Of a DNA stretch of 64,000 nt, positions 1-12,100 are shown one piece after another. Within the stretch, counting starts at the first letter, position 1, and every line of letters begins with the position of its first letter. The stretch is taken from positions 620,001-684,000 of the forward strand of contig JADILM010000002.1 in the NCBI GenBank assembly GCA_016617785.1, in the 5' to 3' direction. A program made the translations under genes and the position numbers. The notes beneath the pieces are model-generated. The model searched no databases. It was not told where the DNA came from and saw only the letters and a program-made list of their open reading frames with translations. Origin of the DNA: Sporobolomyces roseus (Eukaryota > Basidiomycota > Microbotryomycetes > Sporidiobolales > Sporidiobolaceae).

Positions 1-849
1 GAGATCTGCTCCGAGTATCACGTCGTAGCGCTGCGTCGAATCGAGGGAGTGACCTCCTCCATTTTCGAGATAGTCGTCCCAACAGAGCTTGAAGTTTGCG
101 GCTTCGACGTGACAGTTATCGACGTGTTGTTCCAGGTACGATTGTAAGTTGTATCCGAGGTTATCCACCAGCTGAGTTGTCGTTACTTCGTGAAGTTCAG
201 ATTCTCCACCGTCCGTGAGGTGGACCGTCGCCGAACGACCAAGTCGCTGCAGTATCGACACTCCTACTATCCCTACGAGACCTGTTCCCGATCCTAGCTC
301 GAGAATCCGCAATGGTGTTGAAAGAGGTGATGCGGGAAAGAATCGATCAGGACTAGTCGCGATTCGACGGGCGAGTATCGGTGCACTACCCCATGTACGA
401 TGGCCAGTTGTTCCCGCAAGGAGTGTTCCGGAATGGATCTTGATAGAAATGTCGGAGCTGTCGTTGAGGTCGAGAGAAGGAGGAGAAGGAAGGTTGTAGA
501 AAGTATCGCTCTCCGATTCGGCACCAGGACCCGAGTTTCTACTAATGATTGACGACGCTGTATCTATCATCTCTTCCCACTGGATCGCTTCTTCTTCCTC
601 GACCCGTCCTTGCTGTTTTGTCGCCAAAACGAGCACTCTTCTGACCCAATTTAACGCGAATTCCTCCTCGTAAGTGTCCCGTTCTCCTTGTGATTCATTC
701 TGATCCTCAGTATTATCCACCTCCAGCGGTTCCCTCAAGTCGATCGTCGTGTGGGATGGGTTGAGTCGAATCTGAAGGGAGGAAAGGTTTAAGAGGATTT
801 GATCGAGGTGGACGGGAGAGACTGGTGAGAGGTCGACAGATGGAATCAT
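1..849 (-). CDS. Putative protein lysine methyltransferase, METTL21/FAM86 type (3' end outside window)
   Basis: One uninterrupted reading frame runs from an ATG at 849 to the window edge, so the C-terminus is missing. About 110 acidic N-terminal residues precede a SAM-binding methyltransferase core. Visible motifs are a TWGSAPILA stretch, the glycine-rich SAM loop ELGSGTGLVGI and, close to the window edge, a DVILGADL strand-4 motif preceded by CWDDY. This order is typical of the seven-beta-strand family Methyltransf_16 (METTL21, FAM86, yeast EFM enzymes), which methylate lysines on translation factors and chaperones. The exact substrate cannot be told. It is divergent to the gene starting at 1115, with a 265 bp shared upstream region. 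The start is the first ATG of the frame; an upstream exon is possible. Confidence 0.75.
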   Translation of the reverse strand, partial: MIPSVDLSPVSPVHLDQILLNLSSLQIRLNPSHTTIDLREPLEVDNTEDQNESQGERDTYEEEFALNWVRRVLVLATKQQGRVEEEEAIQWEEMIDTASSIISRNSGPGAESESDTFYNLPSPPSLDLNDSSDISIKIHSGTLLAGTTGHRTWGSAPILARRIATSPDRFFPASPLSTPLRILELGSGTGLVGIVGVSILQRLGRSATVHLTDGGESELHEVTTTQLVDNLGYNLQSYLEQHVDNCHVEAANFKLCWDDYLENGGGHSLDSTQRYDVILGADL

Positions 850-1114
850 TCGAAGCGAGCTACTACACCTCCCGGACCCCAATTGATAGTCGCCTCGCGG
901 TGAGTTGGAGTAGAGAGTTTTAGAGAGGAGGAAGAGGGCGATGAGAGGGAGGAGGGGGGTCACTTGAAGTAGGTACTGCGGTCGATCTCGGAGAGCGGAA
1001 TGCCAAGCAAGCACGCTAAAATTGAGGAGTGCAAAGTCGGCCAAATGACGAGGGGAAGAACAAGAAGGAGTTCTCCTTTCTCCCTCAACTCTTGCCTCCT
1101 GATACTACTCGACA

Positions 1115-2351
1115 ATGTCTGCTACATCGAAAACAACCTTATCAGCTACACTAGATCTCCCCGTCGAGGCTAAAAGAGATGCGCTGTTGATAGGTGAGTT
1201 TCCCGTAGACTCGTCGAGAAAGGATCATCATCAGCTAACAACTGCTCGCTCAGTTCTTCTCGATGATTGCCCTATGCCACCGTGAGCTCTTACAGACGTC
1301 AGATGGAGAAAAAAATTGACATAATGTTGCGAAACAGGGTGAGGGAGCAATACGGAACTTATCATGATATTTTGGTTTCGCATTTCCAGCACTCTCTCGC
1401 GGTCAGCACGCCAGAGCATTCCTCTGCAGGTTCCAAACTTGGTTCGACACACCACAAACTTACCATCGAAAGTTACGACGTGGTTCAAGGTTGTTATCCG
1501 TCGGAGGACAGAGTGAAAGAAGCGGATGGAATGCTGCTCACTGGAAGTGGTAAGTTTACAGCTTCAAGCTCCGACTCGGCAGGAACTGACGATTACCTCG
1601 CGCCCGGTCCGTGATCTCCAGCCGCTTCCGCTTACGGTTCCGACCCGTGGATTGTCGAACTCGTTTCTTACATTCAGAATCTTCCCAAATTGAACGATTC
1701 CATCAAATTGATCGGTATCTGCTTTGGACATCAAATCATTGCTCGTGCTTTCGGTGCCAAAACGGAGAAGAACGAGAAAGGTTGGGAAGTTGGAACTCGA
1801 GACATCGACTTGACTCATACGGCGAAACAACTTTTCACTCGAGTGAAGCTCGTGAGTCTCCATTCTTCTAGATTTTGTCCAGATGTATACAGCAGGGGTA
1901 TCGATGGTCATGGATCTCTTTAGCTGACTAGTTTCTCGCCTTTCACAGTCGGTTCACCAAATGCATCAAGATCATGTTCCTGTCCTTCCTGAAGGTTTCG
2001 AATCACTTGGATCGACCGAGATCTGTCCAGTCCATGGTATGGTCAAATTTGTTGATCCAGAGGGTCCCAAGTCGCTCGAGAACGTTTCAATCCTCACTTT
2101 ACAAGGTTCGTGCTCGTTTTCGAATCTTTTCTCGCCTCCCCGTCGAATTTCGATCTGACCGGCGGTATCCCTGTGATCCTTCCTCAGGTCATCCTGAGTA
2201 CAACGCAAAGATAGTGAACGAAGTAATAGCGATTCGTCTCGAGAAGGGAGTCTTTACGAAAGAGTTCGCAGAGCAGTCTTATGAGGACGCAAATATGCAC
2301 GATGACGGTTTGTTGATTGGTTGGAAGATGCTAGCTATCCTGGGGATCTAG
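1115..2351 (+). CDS. Class I glutamine amidotransferase-like protein
   Basis: Spliced gene. Exon 1 is about 1115-1193, exon 2 about 1254-1281 and exon 3 begins near 1338, followed by further short introns. The protein has the GATase class I fold: an N-terminal strand LLIVLLDDCPMP, an ADGMLLTGS turn, the nucleophile elbow GICFGHQII with the catalytic Cys, an HQDHVPVLP segment and a C-terminal HPEY with the catalytic His and Glu. There is no synthetase domain, so it is a stand-alone amidotransferase-like protein related to the uncharacterised yeast YLR126C group. It may be a glutamine or gamma-glutamyl hydrolase; the in vivo substrate is unknown. The stop is the TAG at 2349-2351. Confidence 0.8.
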
Positions 2352-2619
2352 TACGAGTCGCAAGGACTCGACCATCGAGAAGGGACAGAGTCGAAATCAG
2401 AAATCTGAAGAAGAATCGTTAAAATTCTGTTGTCATTTTACGTAAAGCTTAGTGTATCTTTAGAACTCGCAAGCGCAATATACAGCAGTAGATCGCAACG
2501 AGACCGATTCGAGCTTGAGAAAGAGAGACTAGCGAATATCGGCTATGTAAACAGGGAAAAATCGACCGGCAATGCGATTTCGCTTTCACTTCCTTCTATC
2601 TTCCATCTTGCACAACAAC

Positions 2620-5336
2620 ATGTCTACTTACAACATTCCCGGTTTGAGCATCACTGGTGAGTAGCTAGACATCATCCTAACTCTCTCGCTCTGCCTCCTT
2701 TGGGCTTCCCGCCTTCTCCGCTTCCGATTACCCTCGCTCTTTTCCAACTTCTCTCCTTCGGGAAGAGTAGGAAGTCATTCCAACCTCTCAGTACGACTCC
2801 ACAAAGGTCCCATTACATCCGATAGGTCAATTGGGAACTAAGAGATCAGACTGGAAGGTGAAAGGGAGGCATCATGCTCTCGAAGGGAGAAATTGTACAC
2901 AACTGTCCTCGAAGCTGAACTTTTATTGTCTGTGTTGATCTTGATTCACAGCCAAAGTCGAAGGTGAGCTCCCACTCCTCCTCCCCCTATAACTCTCTCT
3001 CTTTCTTTCTTTCTTTTTCTTTCCCCTCTCTCCCCACCATTCGACCCATCGGAACAACTCGCTGACCTCCCTCCCTCTTCTATCCGTCAGGCGTACATCA
3101 ACAAATCCTTTCAAAGGAAGCTCTCGAGTTCCTCGTCGTCCTTCATCGATCTTTCAATTCGACTCGCAAATCTCTCCTTCATCGTCGTCAACTTCTCCAA
3201 GCCCAATTCGATGCCGGCGCTCTCCCTGATTTCCTCAAAGAGACTGAGCACATTCGTAACGATCCTACTTGGCAAGGTCCCAGACCTATGCACGGTCTCG
3301 AAGATAGGCGTGTCGAAATCACTGGACCCGTCGATCGCAAAATGGTGATCAAGTTCGTTAGAGATTCTCTCTTTTCTCCCGTCGCCAACAGGCGCGCATG
3401 AGCTGATCATAGCTCTCTGCGTTATAAGCGCTTTGAATTCGGGTGCTGCAACCTTCATGGCTGACTTCGAAGGTGAGCTCAAGTCGAGAATTCGCACTTC
3501 TCCAATTTCAAGCTGACCGGCAACTCGTGCGACTAGATTCGAACGCTCCCACTTGGCTCAACAACCTCGATGGTCAAGTCAACCTCCGAGACGCAGTCCG
3601 CCGCCAGATCGCGTTCAAGGGACCGAATGGAAAAGAGTACAAACTCAACGACAAGATCGCTACTCTCATCGTTCGGTACGCATCACCATCTCTCTATCCT
3701 TGGGATCGCATAGACTTATCTTGTTGTTCTGTTTCTAGTGCTCGTGGATGGCACCTCGACGAGAATCACATCCTCGTAGACGGTCAACCCATGTCTGGCT
3801 CAATCTTCGATTTCGGTCTCTACTTCTTCCACAACGCCAAAGAGCTTCTCGCTCGCGGCTACGGACCTTACTTCTAGTATGTTCTGCCTTCTCCGTGCGT
3901 TCGAGGTACCGCTCATCTTTACTTTCATTTCACGCTTTTCCTAGTCTCCCCAAGATGGAACACTACCTCGAAGCTCGTCTCTGGAACGACATCTTCCGCA
4001 TGTCTCAAGATCTGCTCGGCGTACCACGCGGAAGCATTCGAGCTACCGTACTCATCGAAACTATCACGGCTTCTTTCCAAATGGACGAAATCATTTACGA
4101 GCTCAGGGAACATTCGAGTGGATTGAACTGTGGTCGTTGGGATTGTAAGTCTCACTTCATGCTAATGAGAGCGGTAGAGCTCGTGCTGACAGAGCGACTT
4201 CTTCTTTAGACATCTTCTCTTTCATCAAGAAGATGAGAATGCACCCCGACTTTGTTCTCCCTGATCGATCTCACGTTACGATGACGGTTCCTTTCATGGC
4301 TTCATATGTTCGACTCCTCATCAAGACTTGCCACAAGTGAGTCGCGCTGTCTTTCTTCAACGAGTCGGTCCTTATCTCACTCTCCAATAATTCACTCAGA
4401 CGAGGTGTCGCTGCTATCGGAGGAATGGCTGCCCAAATCCCTATCAAGAACGACGAGGCCAAGAACAACGCCGTCATGGACAAAGTCAAGGCTGACAAGC
4501 AGAGAGAATGCGATGCCGGTCACGACGGAACTTGGGTTGCTCACCCTGGACTCGTCAAGATTGCTCTCGATATCTTCAACAAAGGCATGCCTGGACCTAA
4601 CCAAGTGAGTGCAGAGATTCGCTTAGTTTTCAATTGATGAATGTCCGAGGCTGAGCTCGATTTCGTTCATATTACAGTACCACATTCGTCGAGAAGACGT
4701 CAACGTTACCGCTCTCGATCTCCTCAACACCAACGTTCCCGGAGGTATCTCTGAAGACGGTATTCGAGGCAACTGTATGGCTCTTCTCCACTACTGCGCG
4801 AACTGGGTCGGCGGTCTAGGTTGCGTTCCTGTCGCGAATCGTAAGTTCCAGTTTCCTCCCTTCGCCTTGACGAAAGTGTTGACTGACGTGACTCTACTGT
4901 CTGACAGTCATGGAAGGTATGCTGACTCGCGGTTCCGGATCTTCTCGAGGGTATCGCTGACTCGGTTTTATTTTATTTTAGATGCCGCTACCGCCGAGAT
5001 TTCTCGCTCGCAGCTCTGGCACTGGGTCAAGCACGGCGCTTCTACTCAAGATGGTCAAAAGATCACTGTCGGTCTCGTTGACAAGATTCTCGATGAGGAG
5101 ACTGCCAAAACGAAGAAGTCAGGACTTGACGGCAAGAGGGTCGACTTGTGTGCTCGCTACCTCAAGGAGCAAATTAGGGCTGAAAGGTTGAGCGACTTCT
5201 TGACGACTGACCTCACGTGAGCATCACAAGTTTTGTCTGTCTCGAATTCGGGTTCGAGGACTAACAAGTTTTGTTTTCACGCTCTAGTCCTCACCTCGAC
5301 GAATACGCTGCTCCCACGCGTCCCGCCAAGCTTTAA
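2620..5336 (+). CDS. MLS1: Malate synthase (glyoxylate cycle, peroxisomal)
   Basis: Condenses glyoxylate with acetyl-CoA to malate. The ATG at 2620 opens a tiny first exon ([12 protein letters not shown]) followed by many short introns. The spliced frame reads through [96 protein letters not shown] and a C-terminal region with [16 protein letters not shown], all of which match the short fungal malate synthase (about 550 residues). The protein ends in AKL, a type 1 peroxisomal targeting signal, so it probably acts in peroxisomes or glyoxysomes. One intron near 3000 contains a CTTT microsatellite. The gene is convergent with the GH5 gene. Confidence 0.95.
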
Positions 5337-5554
5337 GCGACAAGGACATTTATTGCCTGTGTCGTTGTACACAATCTTCCGTAGTGTCTACAGTCTCTCC
5401 TTCAGCTTTGTAGTTTGATTCGAAATAAAGTAGTGCTTTCCCTTCACTCTTGTCCGTTCCTTGCCTTCTCTCTCACTCACTCCTCCACTTCTCCGAGGTT
5501 CAAGGAGAAGCGTGTTCTGATTTCGGCTGAAGGGAATTGTATTGAAACAAGGAT

Positions 5555-8500
5555 CTACAAACCCCAATCGATCGTGCTTTCTGGCGACGGCGTAATCGGA
5601 CCCTTCCACCCTTGCCCTGCTACGAGCCAATATCCGAACCGGAGGCCTACTACCGCAACGACGAGAGCGAAGAGCCATACCCAGTCTCCCGCTGCAAAGT
5701 CGAGATTGAAAGAAACGAGAGCGCGAGGCATCCTCGGTTCCCACCAGCGATGTAGGGACGGGCGATCTGGAGAGGTGCGAGTCCAAGGAACCGGTATAGA
5801 GATATCGACGGTGTGAACAAAGCCTGGGGTTTGGTTCTTGTGAAGAACGTAGAGAGTTTGTAACTGCATTCCGAGCAGAGAATGGTTAATGGTCAGTCCT
5901 CTGATCTAGTCCCGAGATACGGAACTCAACTCACCTCTTCGTTCCATCTCCATTCTCCATCGCCGGTTCTCATTTTGACCTTCGCGACTCCCCTTTTGAA
6001 CCATTTTCCATATCTTCGTTTCGGCAGATAGATTTCCGTCTCTCTAGCTGCGCACTCGACTCCTACGATTGGCGGATTCTTGGACGAAGGGCGTTCAGGT
6101 GTAGGGATCGCAGCTGCTAACGGTGAAGAAGGCGAGATAGGGTTGATGTAGGCGAGCGAGAACCGTAGAGTGTGAAAGTCGAAACAAGTTCGGAGTGGAA
6201 TGCCGGCCGTCTTGACCGCATATGGTCTCTGCATATGCGACGCAGTAGTCAATCAGTATCAGAGCAGGACAATCGAAGACAGTCAGAGTGGAGTAAGGCC
6301 CTGCTCCTTTTTTCCGCCGGAAGTTGTGAAGTTCGGTTCGCGGATTTCAACTCACCTCGATAGCATCGAGTACTCTTGCTCCAACATTCAGCATGGCCGC
6401 AACCTCGTCCTCTCCTTCGTTGTTCGCCTCATGTGCTGCCGCTTCGAGTTTCGCTTCTGAAACATCTGACGCAGAGAACCAGGAGAAATTCTCGCCGTTC
6501 CATCCGTCTCCCCATTCATCGACGTTCTCGGGGTTGTAGTTCCATAAGCTGATACCGTAGAGACTGTCAGATCAAACGCATCCTTTCGAAAGAATCCCGA
6601 CTCAAAAGAAACTCACTTGTAGCAGGCGAGGTTCTCTTCACCGATGGCGTGAAGAATCGAATCGATCATTCGTTCCTGATAACTCCCGATCCAATCCTTC
6701 TTCCCTCTCTTCTTGAGTGCCTGCGGACCGCCATTCAAGTCGAATGGACAACCGGTTTCGCCGATGACAACCGGGTGCTCGCCGATGTTGCTATAAGACG
6801 CATTGAGTATGTTTGAAAGCTGTGTTGTATAGCTGAGAGAGGGGGGCAAAGTTCAGTGTAGGTACCGTTCTCAGGACCGGACGCCGTGTGAGAGACTCAC
6901 TTTTTCCGCAAACCAGAGCGTCCGAAGTACTGTAGAGACGGAATATCAGACGTCAGTAACGCGATGAAGGCGCTCTACTCTGCAAGAGCGCAAAGGGAAG
7001 AGGAGGGTCGTCGAAATACCAGCGCTTTGAGCAAGAACATTCCCTAACAATCTCCGATTTGTCAGCAATGAAAGCGCAAGAGATCTGAGATGAACAAAGC
7101 TGCTCACCCTTGCCAATCCTTGTACATTCGCGCTCATCCAACCCAGTTTCTTTTCGAACAAAGTTTGTAAATCATACCAATGAGGAGCGAAGACGAGGTT
7201 CGGAGGTCTCGCTTGATGTGGATAAATCGGGGCGAGCTGTTAATAGTCGATGAAGAGTCAGGTTTACGTCAGAGCACGAGACAGAGGGTACAAGAGGGAC
7301 TCGCCTCGTTCGGAATCGGCTCAACGAAAGTAATCCAGTGCTTTGGGTTCCGGCCGTTATTGAGCATTCGATCCCCAAACTTCTTGACGAATGGGAAGTA
7401 GCAATCCCTGTGATACATGAAGTAGCTTATTCAGTTTCAGACGCGCAGAGCGGAGAGAATGGATGACGAACCGCTCAAAATCGACTAGCTCGCCGCGTCG
7501 GCGCAGACCTCGAACTCCTTCGAGTCTAATGTCGCTTGGAAACCTTCGAAAGTATTCCATTTTGAGCACAACTGGCTCTCCAAAGTCACCTTTAGTCGGG
7601 TCCCATCTCCAAACCCCGTGCTGCTCCCACAGACACCCTGATGATTCACTCCGCAGTGCACGAAGTGTCGTAGTTGGGGAAGGTGGCGAGTAGTCGGGAG
7701 TCGAGAGCGGAGGTAACCATGCTGGACGATGCTTCGGTGGAGATAGCAGGACACGATGAGAGACGGCGGTGACGGGGAAAGCTGGGACATAGTGAGGAAT
7801 TTCCACCGCATGATTTGTACCAAGTGCCCATGATTGAATAGCGCTTGGGAAGTAGCCGATGGCGAGATCTGCTGTCAAGTCCCATCTGTTTGCGAGCGTA
7901 GTCGAGATGGTCACTACCGAATGGAGAGTACTGAGAGAGCATTAACTGGCTCACGCATGAGGTGAATGCAACGAGATATAGCCTCGATGTGGCTCGTTGA
8001 TGACCTGCGCCGACGAGGTTAAGCCAGTCGTTGACTGATAAGGCGAAGAGACAACTCACCTCGAATCCCATCACCGCTTCGCAGTCACTCAGCCAATCCG
8101 CCAACTTTCCAAACGCTTCGATCATACACTCTTGTAGGAAGATTTGTAATCCTACCAACTCGTCCTCACTCCCTGCGTTACCCCAATCTCCTCGATGGAG
8201 CCTTCGCTTGACTTTCCGTTTCGGACAGAAGATTTCGCCGCCCCAAAATACTGTCGCCATCGTTGCTGCTCCCAATTTCGTCATTCCTGCAGGCCAGACT
8301 TTCGGTGGAGGATCTTTGTTCGTGTCGAGATGTAGGTTGTGAGCGTGAGCGGCTCCAGTGGATTTCAGCGCGCGGATATCGAGTCCGACCAGTTGAAGAG
8401 TCCATGTTGGAGCTCCAGAACCACCGGTATGTCGACTCCAGACGTCTTGGTGAGCGTCTATGTAGCATTTCATGCCGTAACGAGGGAGGAAGAGGGAGAT

Positions 8501-9085
8501 GAGGTCGTGGAGGTATTCGAGGTAAGATTGATCGATTTGTCCCGGACCAGAATGCTCCAGGGCCTCCCAAGGAACGACGAGTCGAATAAAGGTGAAGCCC
8601 CAATTCTTCAGGCGAGACAGGTGAGTGTGACTGTCAGATACAAGGGAGTGAACAGTAGGAGTTAGCGAGAGTTGCGTGCGTAATTTTGCGAGAAGGAGAT
8701 TTACGATTCGTCCAAAGGCCACGGTCTTCCAACGAAGGACACGGTCTCTCCATCGTACCAGTCCTCTGTTATCGACATTGACTCCTCTCATCAGTTAGCT
8801 CGCGTAAGAGGAGAGTTTGAACGATGGAAAGGGGAACGCACCGCCCAAATCGAGGTGAGTTTCTCCGTTCTTGGGTATTTTGGCATTCCCACTGACGTTT
8901 GTCCCATGAAGCAGTACCCTTCTACCGTACTCGTCGATGAAATATCTCCCCTTCGAGGGGTCTAGTGTTCCTGAGAGTGAAGTTGCGGTCGATCCAGTTG
9001 AGCCAACGAGATAATCGGGAGCTAGCGAGGGATGATCGCGAATCGGTTGAGGTTGACTATAGAGTCCATCGAACTCTGCTAGCAT
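5555..9085 (-). CDS. GH5 endoglycoceramidase-related glucosylceramidase, membrane-anchored C-terminus
   Basis: Multi-exon minus-strand gene of the GH5 EGCrP/glycosylceramidase type, a fungal family that cleaves glucosylceramide or sterol glucosides. After RYFIDEYGRRVLLHGTNVSGN come DWYDGETVSFVGRPWPLDE and WGFTFIRLVVPWEALE. The acid/base glutamate is in INEPHRGYI, read near 7970-7995. The nucleophile glutamate is in VIGETGCPFDLNG, near 6740-6780. The C-terminal domain has RPYAVKTAGIPL and an ETEIYLPKRRYG strand. The last exon (from about 5869 to the stop at 5555) ends with a strongly hydrophobic stretch, WVWLFALVVAVVGLRFGYWL, which is a likely membrane anchor. I chose the ATG at 9085 because the upstream in-frame ATGs encode a basic low-complexity leader lying in the 92 bp shared promoter. 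Confidence 0.85.
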
Positions 9086-9177
9086 GCTATTCGAGAGGAA
9101 AGTGAAGGAACCAAGAGGTCGCTCATCTCTCTCGCATCTCTCTCTCTTTCTCTTTCTCATCACTCAACTTTGTTCGA
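9086..9177. promoter_or_regulatory. Short shared upstream region between divergent GH5 and XPF genes
   Basis: Only 92 bp separate the chosen start codons of the GH5 gene (minus) and the XPF gene (plus). The stretch is rich in CT dinucleotide runs on the plus strand (around 9125-9160). Any core promoter elements for both genes must lie here or inside the 5' ends of the genes. No TATA box is obvious. That it is a promoter is inferred from the gene arrangement. Confidence 0.45.
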
Positions 9178-12100
9178 ATGCCAGCTTCGACACACGCAGA
9201 TAGTAGTATACAACCTCCGAACGCCAAGCGCAAGAAACTAGACGACTCTCAAGCTCTTCTACCCTTTCAAAGAGATCTTTTGACAGAATTGATTCCCTCT
9301 GAAGACGCAAGTCCAACTTCAACAGATGGCATGGTCATCATGGCGAGAGGACTTGGATTGAGGAGTGTAGTGACTACCTTTGTACGTTCTTCCTTTGAAG
9401 AGGTTCAAGTCGGCGTTTCAAGTGGGGTTTCGGTTTGGTTTGTTGAAGGACCTCTCTCTTTCTCTCTTTTTAGCTCAAGATCTATGACATGCCAGAGAAG
9501 TTGGTGTTCGTCCTCAACGCAACCGCGGATGAAGAGAGGGGATTCGCCGAAGAAGTGGGAATGAGATTGAAAATTGTTGGTTACGATTTACCCGAAGCTA
9601 CGAGGTAAGTTTTGAGTCTACCTCATTCGTGTGTGAAGAGCTTAACGTTGTGGAGGTCCCCCTCGATAGGGAGAAAATGTACAAAGACGGCGGATTGTTT
9701 TCAGTTTCTTCGACGATTCTCATTACCGATATGTTGAAAGGAAGCGTTCCCGTCGATTTGGTCACTGGAATGGTCGTTATGCATGCAGAGAGGTATGTTG
9801 CAGTTGCTTGAGAATACGAATTGCAGCTGATTGCGCGAGTTCTACAGCGTCACTCCTACTTCTCAAGAAGCTTTCGTAATTCGAATCTATCGACAATCGA
9901 ACAAGGTGAGGGGCTATGGCTTCCTTTCCCTCTCACTAGTACGATCAACTCACTCCTACGTGGTCCTGACGTTGTATGTTAAGACCGGATTCCTCAAAGC
10001 TTTCTCCGATCAACCAGAAGCTTTCACGTTTGGAATGTCGCCCTTGCAAACTACCCTCGTACAACTGAAACTGCGTGAAGTAGTGATCTATCCTCGGTGA
10101 GTCCCCTCACCCCTTCTACTTCGTTCTGCACGAGTTACGATCAGCTAAGTCCACTGTGCGAGAACAGATTTCACGAAGAAGTTGATCGCGACTTGAAAAA
10201 GCGCAAAGCCGACGTGATCGAGTTCTACCAACCTCTCACTCCTGCTATGATGGACATACAAAACGCTATCATAGACTGTATGGAAGCGACATTGTCTGAA
10301 ATCAAGCGGAGTAACCACTATGTGAGTTCATCGAATGCCAAAATTCCTTGATCGATCCGGTACTGATTGACGCTTGACTATAGCTCGAGGTTGAAGAATT
10401 GACAGTCGAGAACGCTCTATTCCGATCCTTTGATTCGCTTGTTCGTGCACAACTCGATCAAGTTTGGCACAAAGTTGGCGCGAAAACCAAAAGTTTAGTT
10501 GCTGATCTGACTACACTTCGGAAACTACAAACGTGAGTCACTGGTCTACGATACAGGACATCTCCAAGTCTTCTCTGAACAACGAAATATCTCTGATCAG
10601 GTTCCTCCTCTCGATGGATTGCGTTCGATACCTCCAATACCTCGAAACGCTTCTCTCCTCTTACACACCAACTCTCGGCGCTCTCGATCGCAGAGAACGA
10701 CCTGCATGGCTCGGTACACCGGCTGCGGATACAATCTTCAAAACGGCTCGTAACCGAGTTTATCGTCAAAAGGAGGTCAAGATTAAGAGTACGAGGGAAA
10801 TGAGCGTGGACGGTCTGGAGATCCCAAACGACTTGGACGATGGGGATTGGATGGTCAACGGTGGATCGACAGAAGATGACGAGGAAATGTTGCGAATCAT
10901 GGAGGAGGAAGAGGAAGAAGCGGCGGCGAGAGCTCGAGAAACGAGGGAAGAGACGCGGAACGTCTCGGAGATGCCACCTCCAGCCTTACCACCACGACGA
11001 GCGAGAAGATGGCTACCACCCGGAGTCGAACCCGTTCTCGAAGAACAGCCGAAGTGGTTACTCCTCTCGGAAGTGCTCGAGGAGATTGAAACTCAAATGC
11101 ATTGGGCGGCGGTCGATCCTTGTGAGATAGATTCTGACTTCTATCCTCGTACATTCGAGCTGACGCTTGACTTCCTCCCATCAGATGGATACTCGAACGA
11201 TACTATACTCGTCATGTGCAGCTCGTCTTCAGATTGTTACAACCTCGGCAACTATCTCTCGCAATCAGATTTGACGAGTAGCGGACAAGCAATGCTCGAA
11301 TCCAACTTGAAGAGCTACTTCTGGTGGAAGTCACAGGTCTCGAAGTTATCTCGTTCGCTTAAGAAGACGAGCGGTTTCTCGAAATCGTCAAAACCTTCAA
11401 CCTCTTCGTCAAGCAATGCGTCGGCATCCTCGAAGTCGTCGACCAGTGCTGGTACTCCGAGTTTTGGTACAATCGATAAAGACAAGAAGACGGGAGGGAT
11501 GGAGATCAGCGCCGCTCTCAAACGAAAAGACGCTCAACGCGGAGGAGGAGGCTCTGGACCATCAACAAAGCGTCGCAGGATACGAGGTGGTGGAGCTATC
11601 GGGAGTGGTTCGAATCACAGCAACAAGGATGAACGCGCTACTTTCGCAGCAGCTACAGGTGCCAACCCAGAAGCGTTCGAGGAAGACGCAGCGAAATTGG
11701 CTGAAATGTTCGTCGCCTCGTTCTGCTCTCTTTCTTTTCCGGAGATTCTGTTTTTCACAATCCAGTGTACAGTATCGATCAATCTGGACCATCTGCGGCA
11801 GACTTGGAAACGCCAAACATCGAAGAAGAAGGATTTAACCCGGTTGCTTTCGACGAATACTTTGGTCTAATTTCGCAAGAAGACTTGGTTGTCATCCGAC
11901 CGTATCTCGGAGACGAAGACGATCGAATTCTCGAAGAATTGCGACCAAAATACGTCGTCATGTTTGATCCGGATCCTGCTTTTGTCAGACGAATCGAAGT
12001 TCGTTCGATTTCCTCTTCGACAGACGAAACGAGCTGACCAAAGAGGGCCCTGTTCGGTTCGTAGGCCTACAGAGCGGCCCATCAAGGTCTCGCCGTACGA

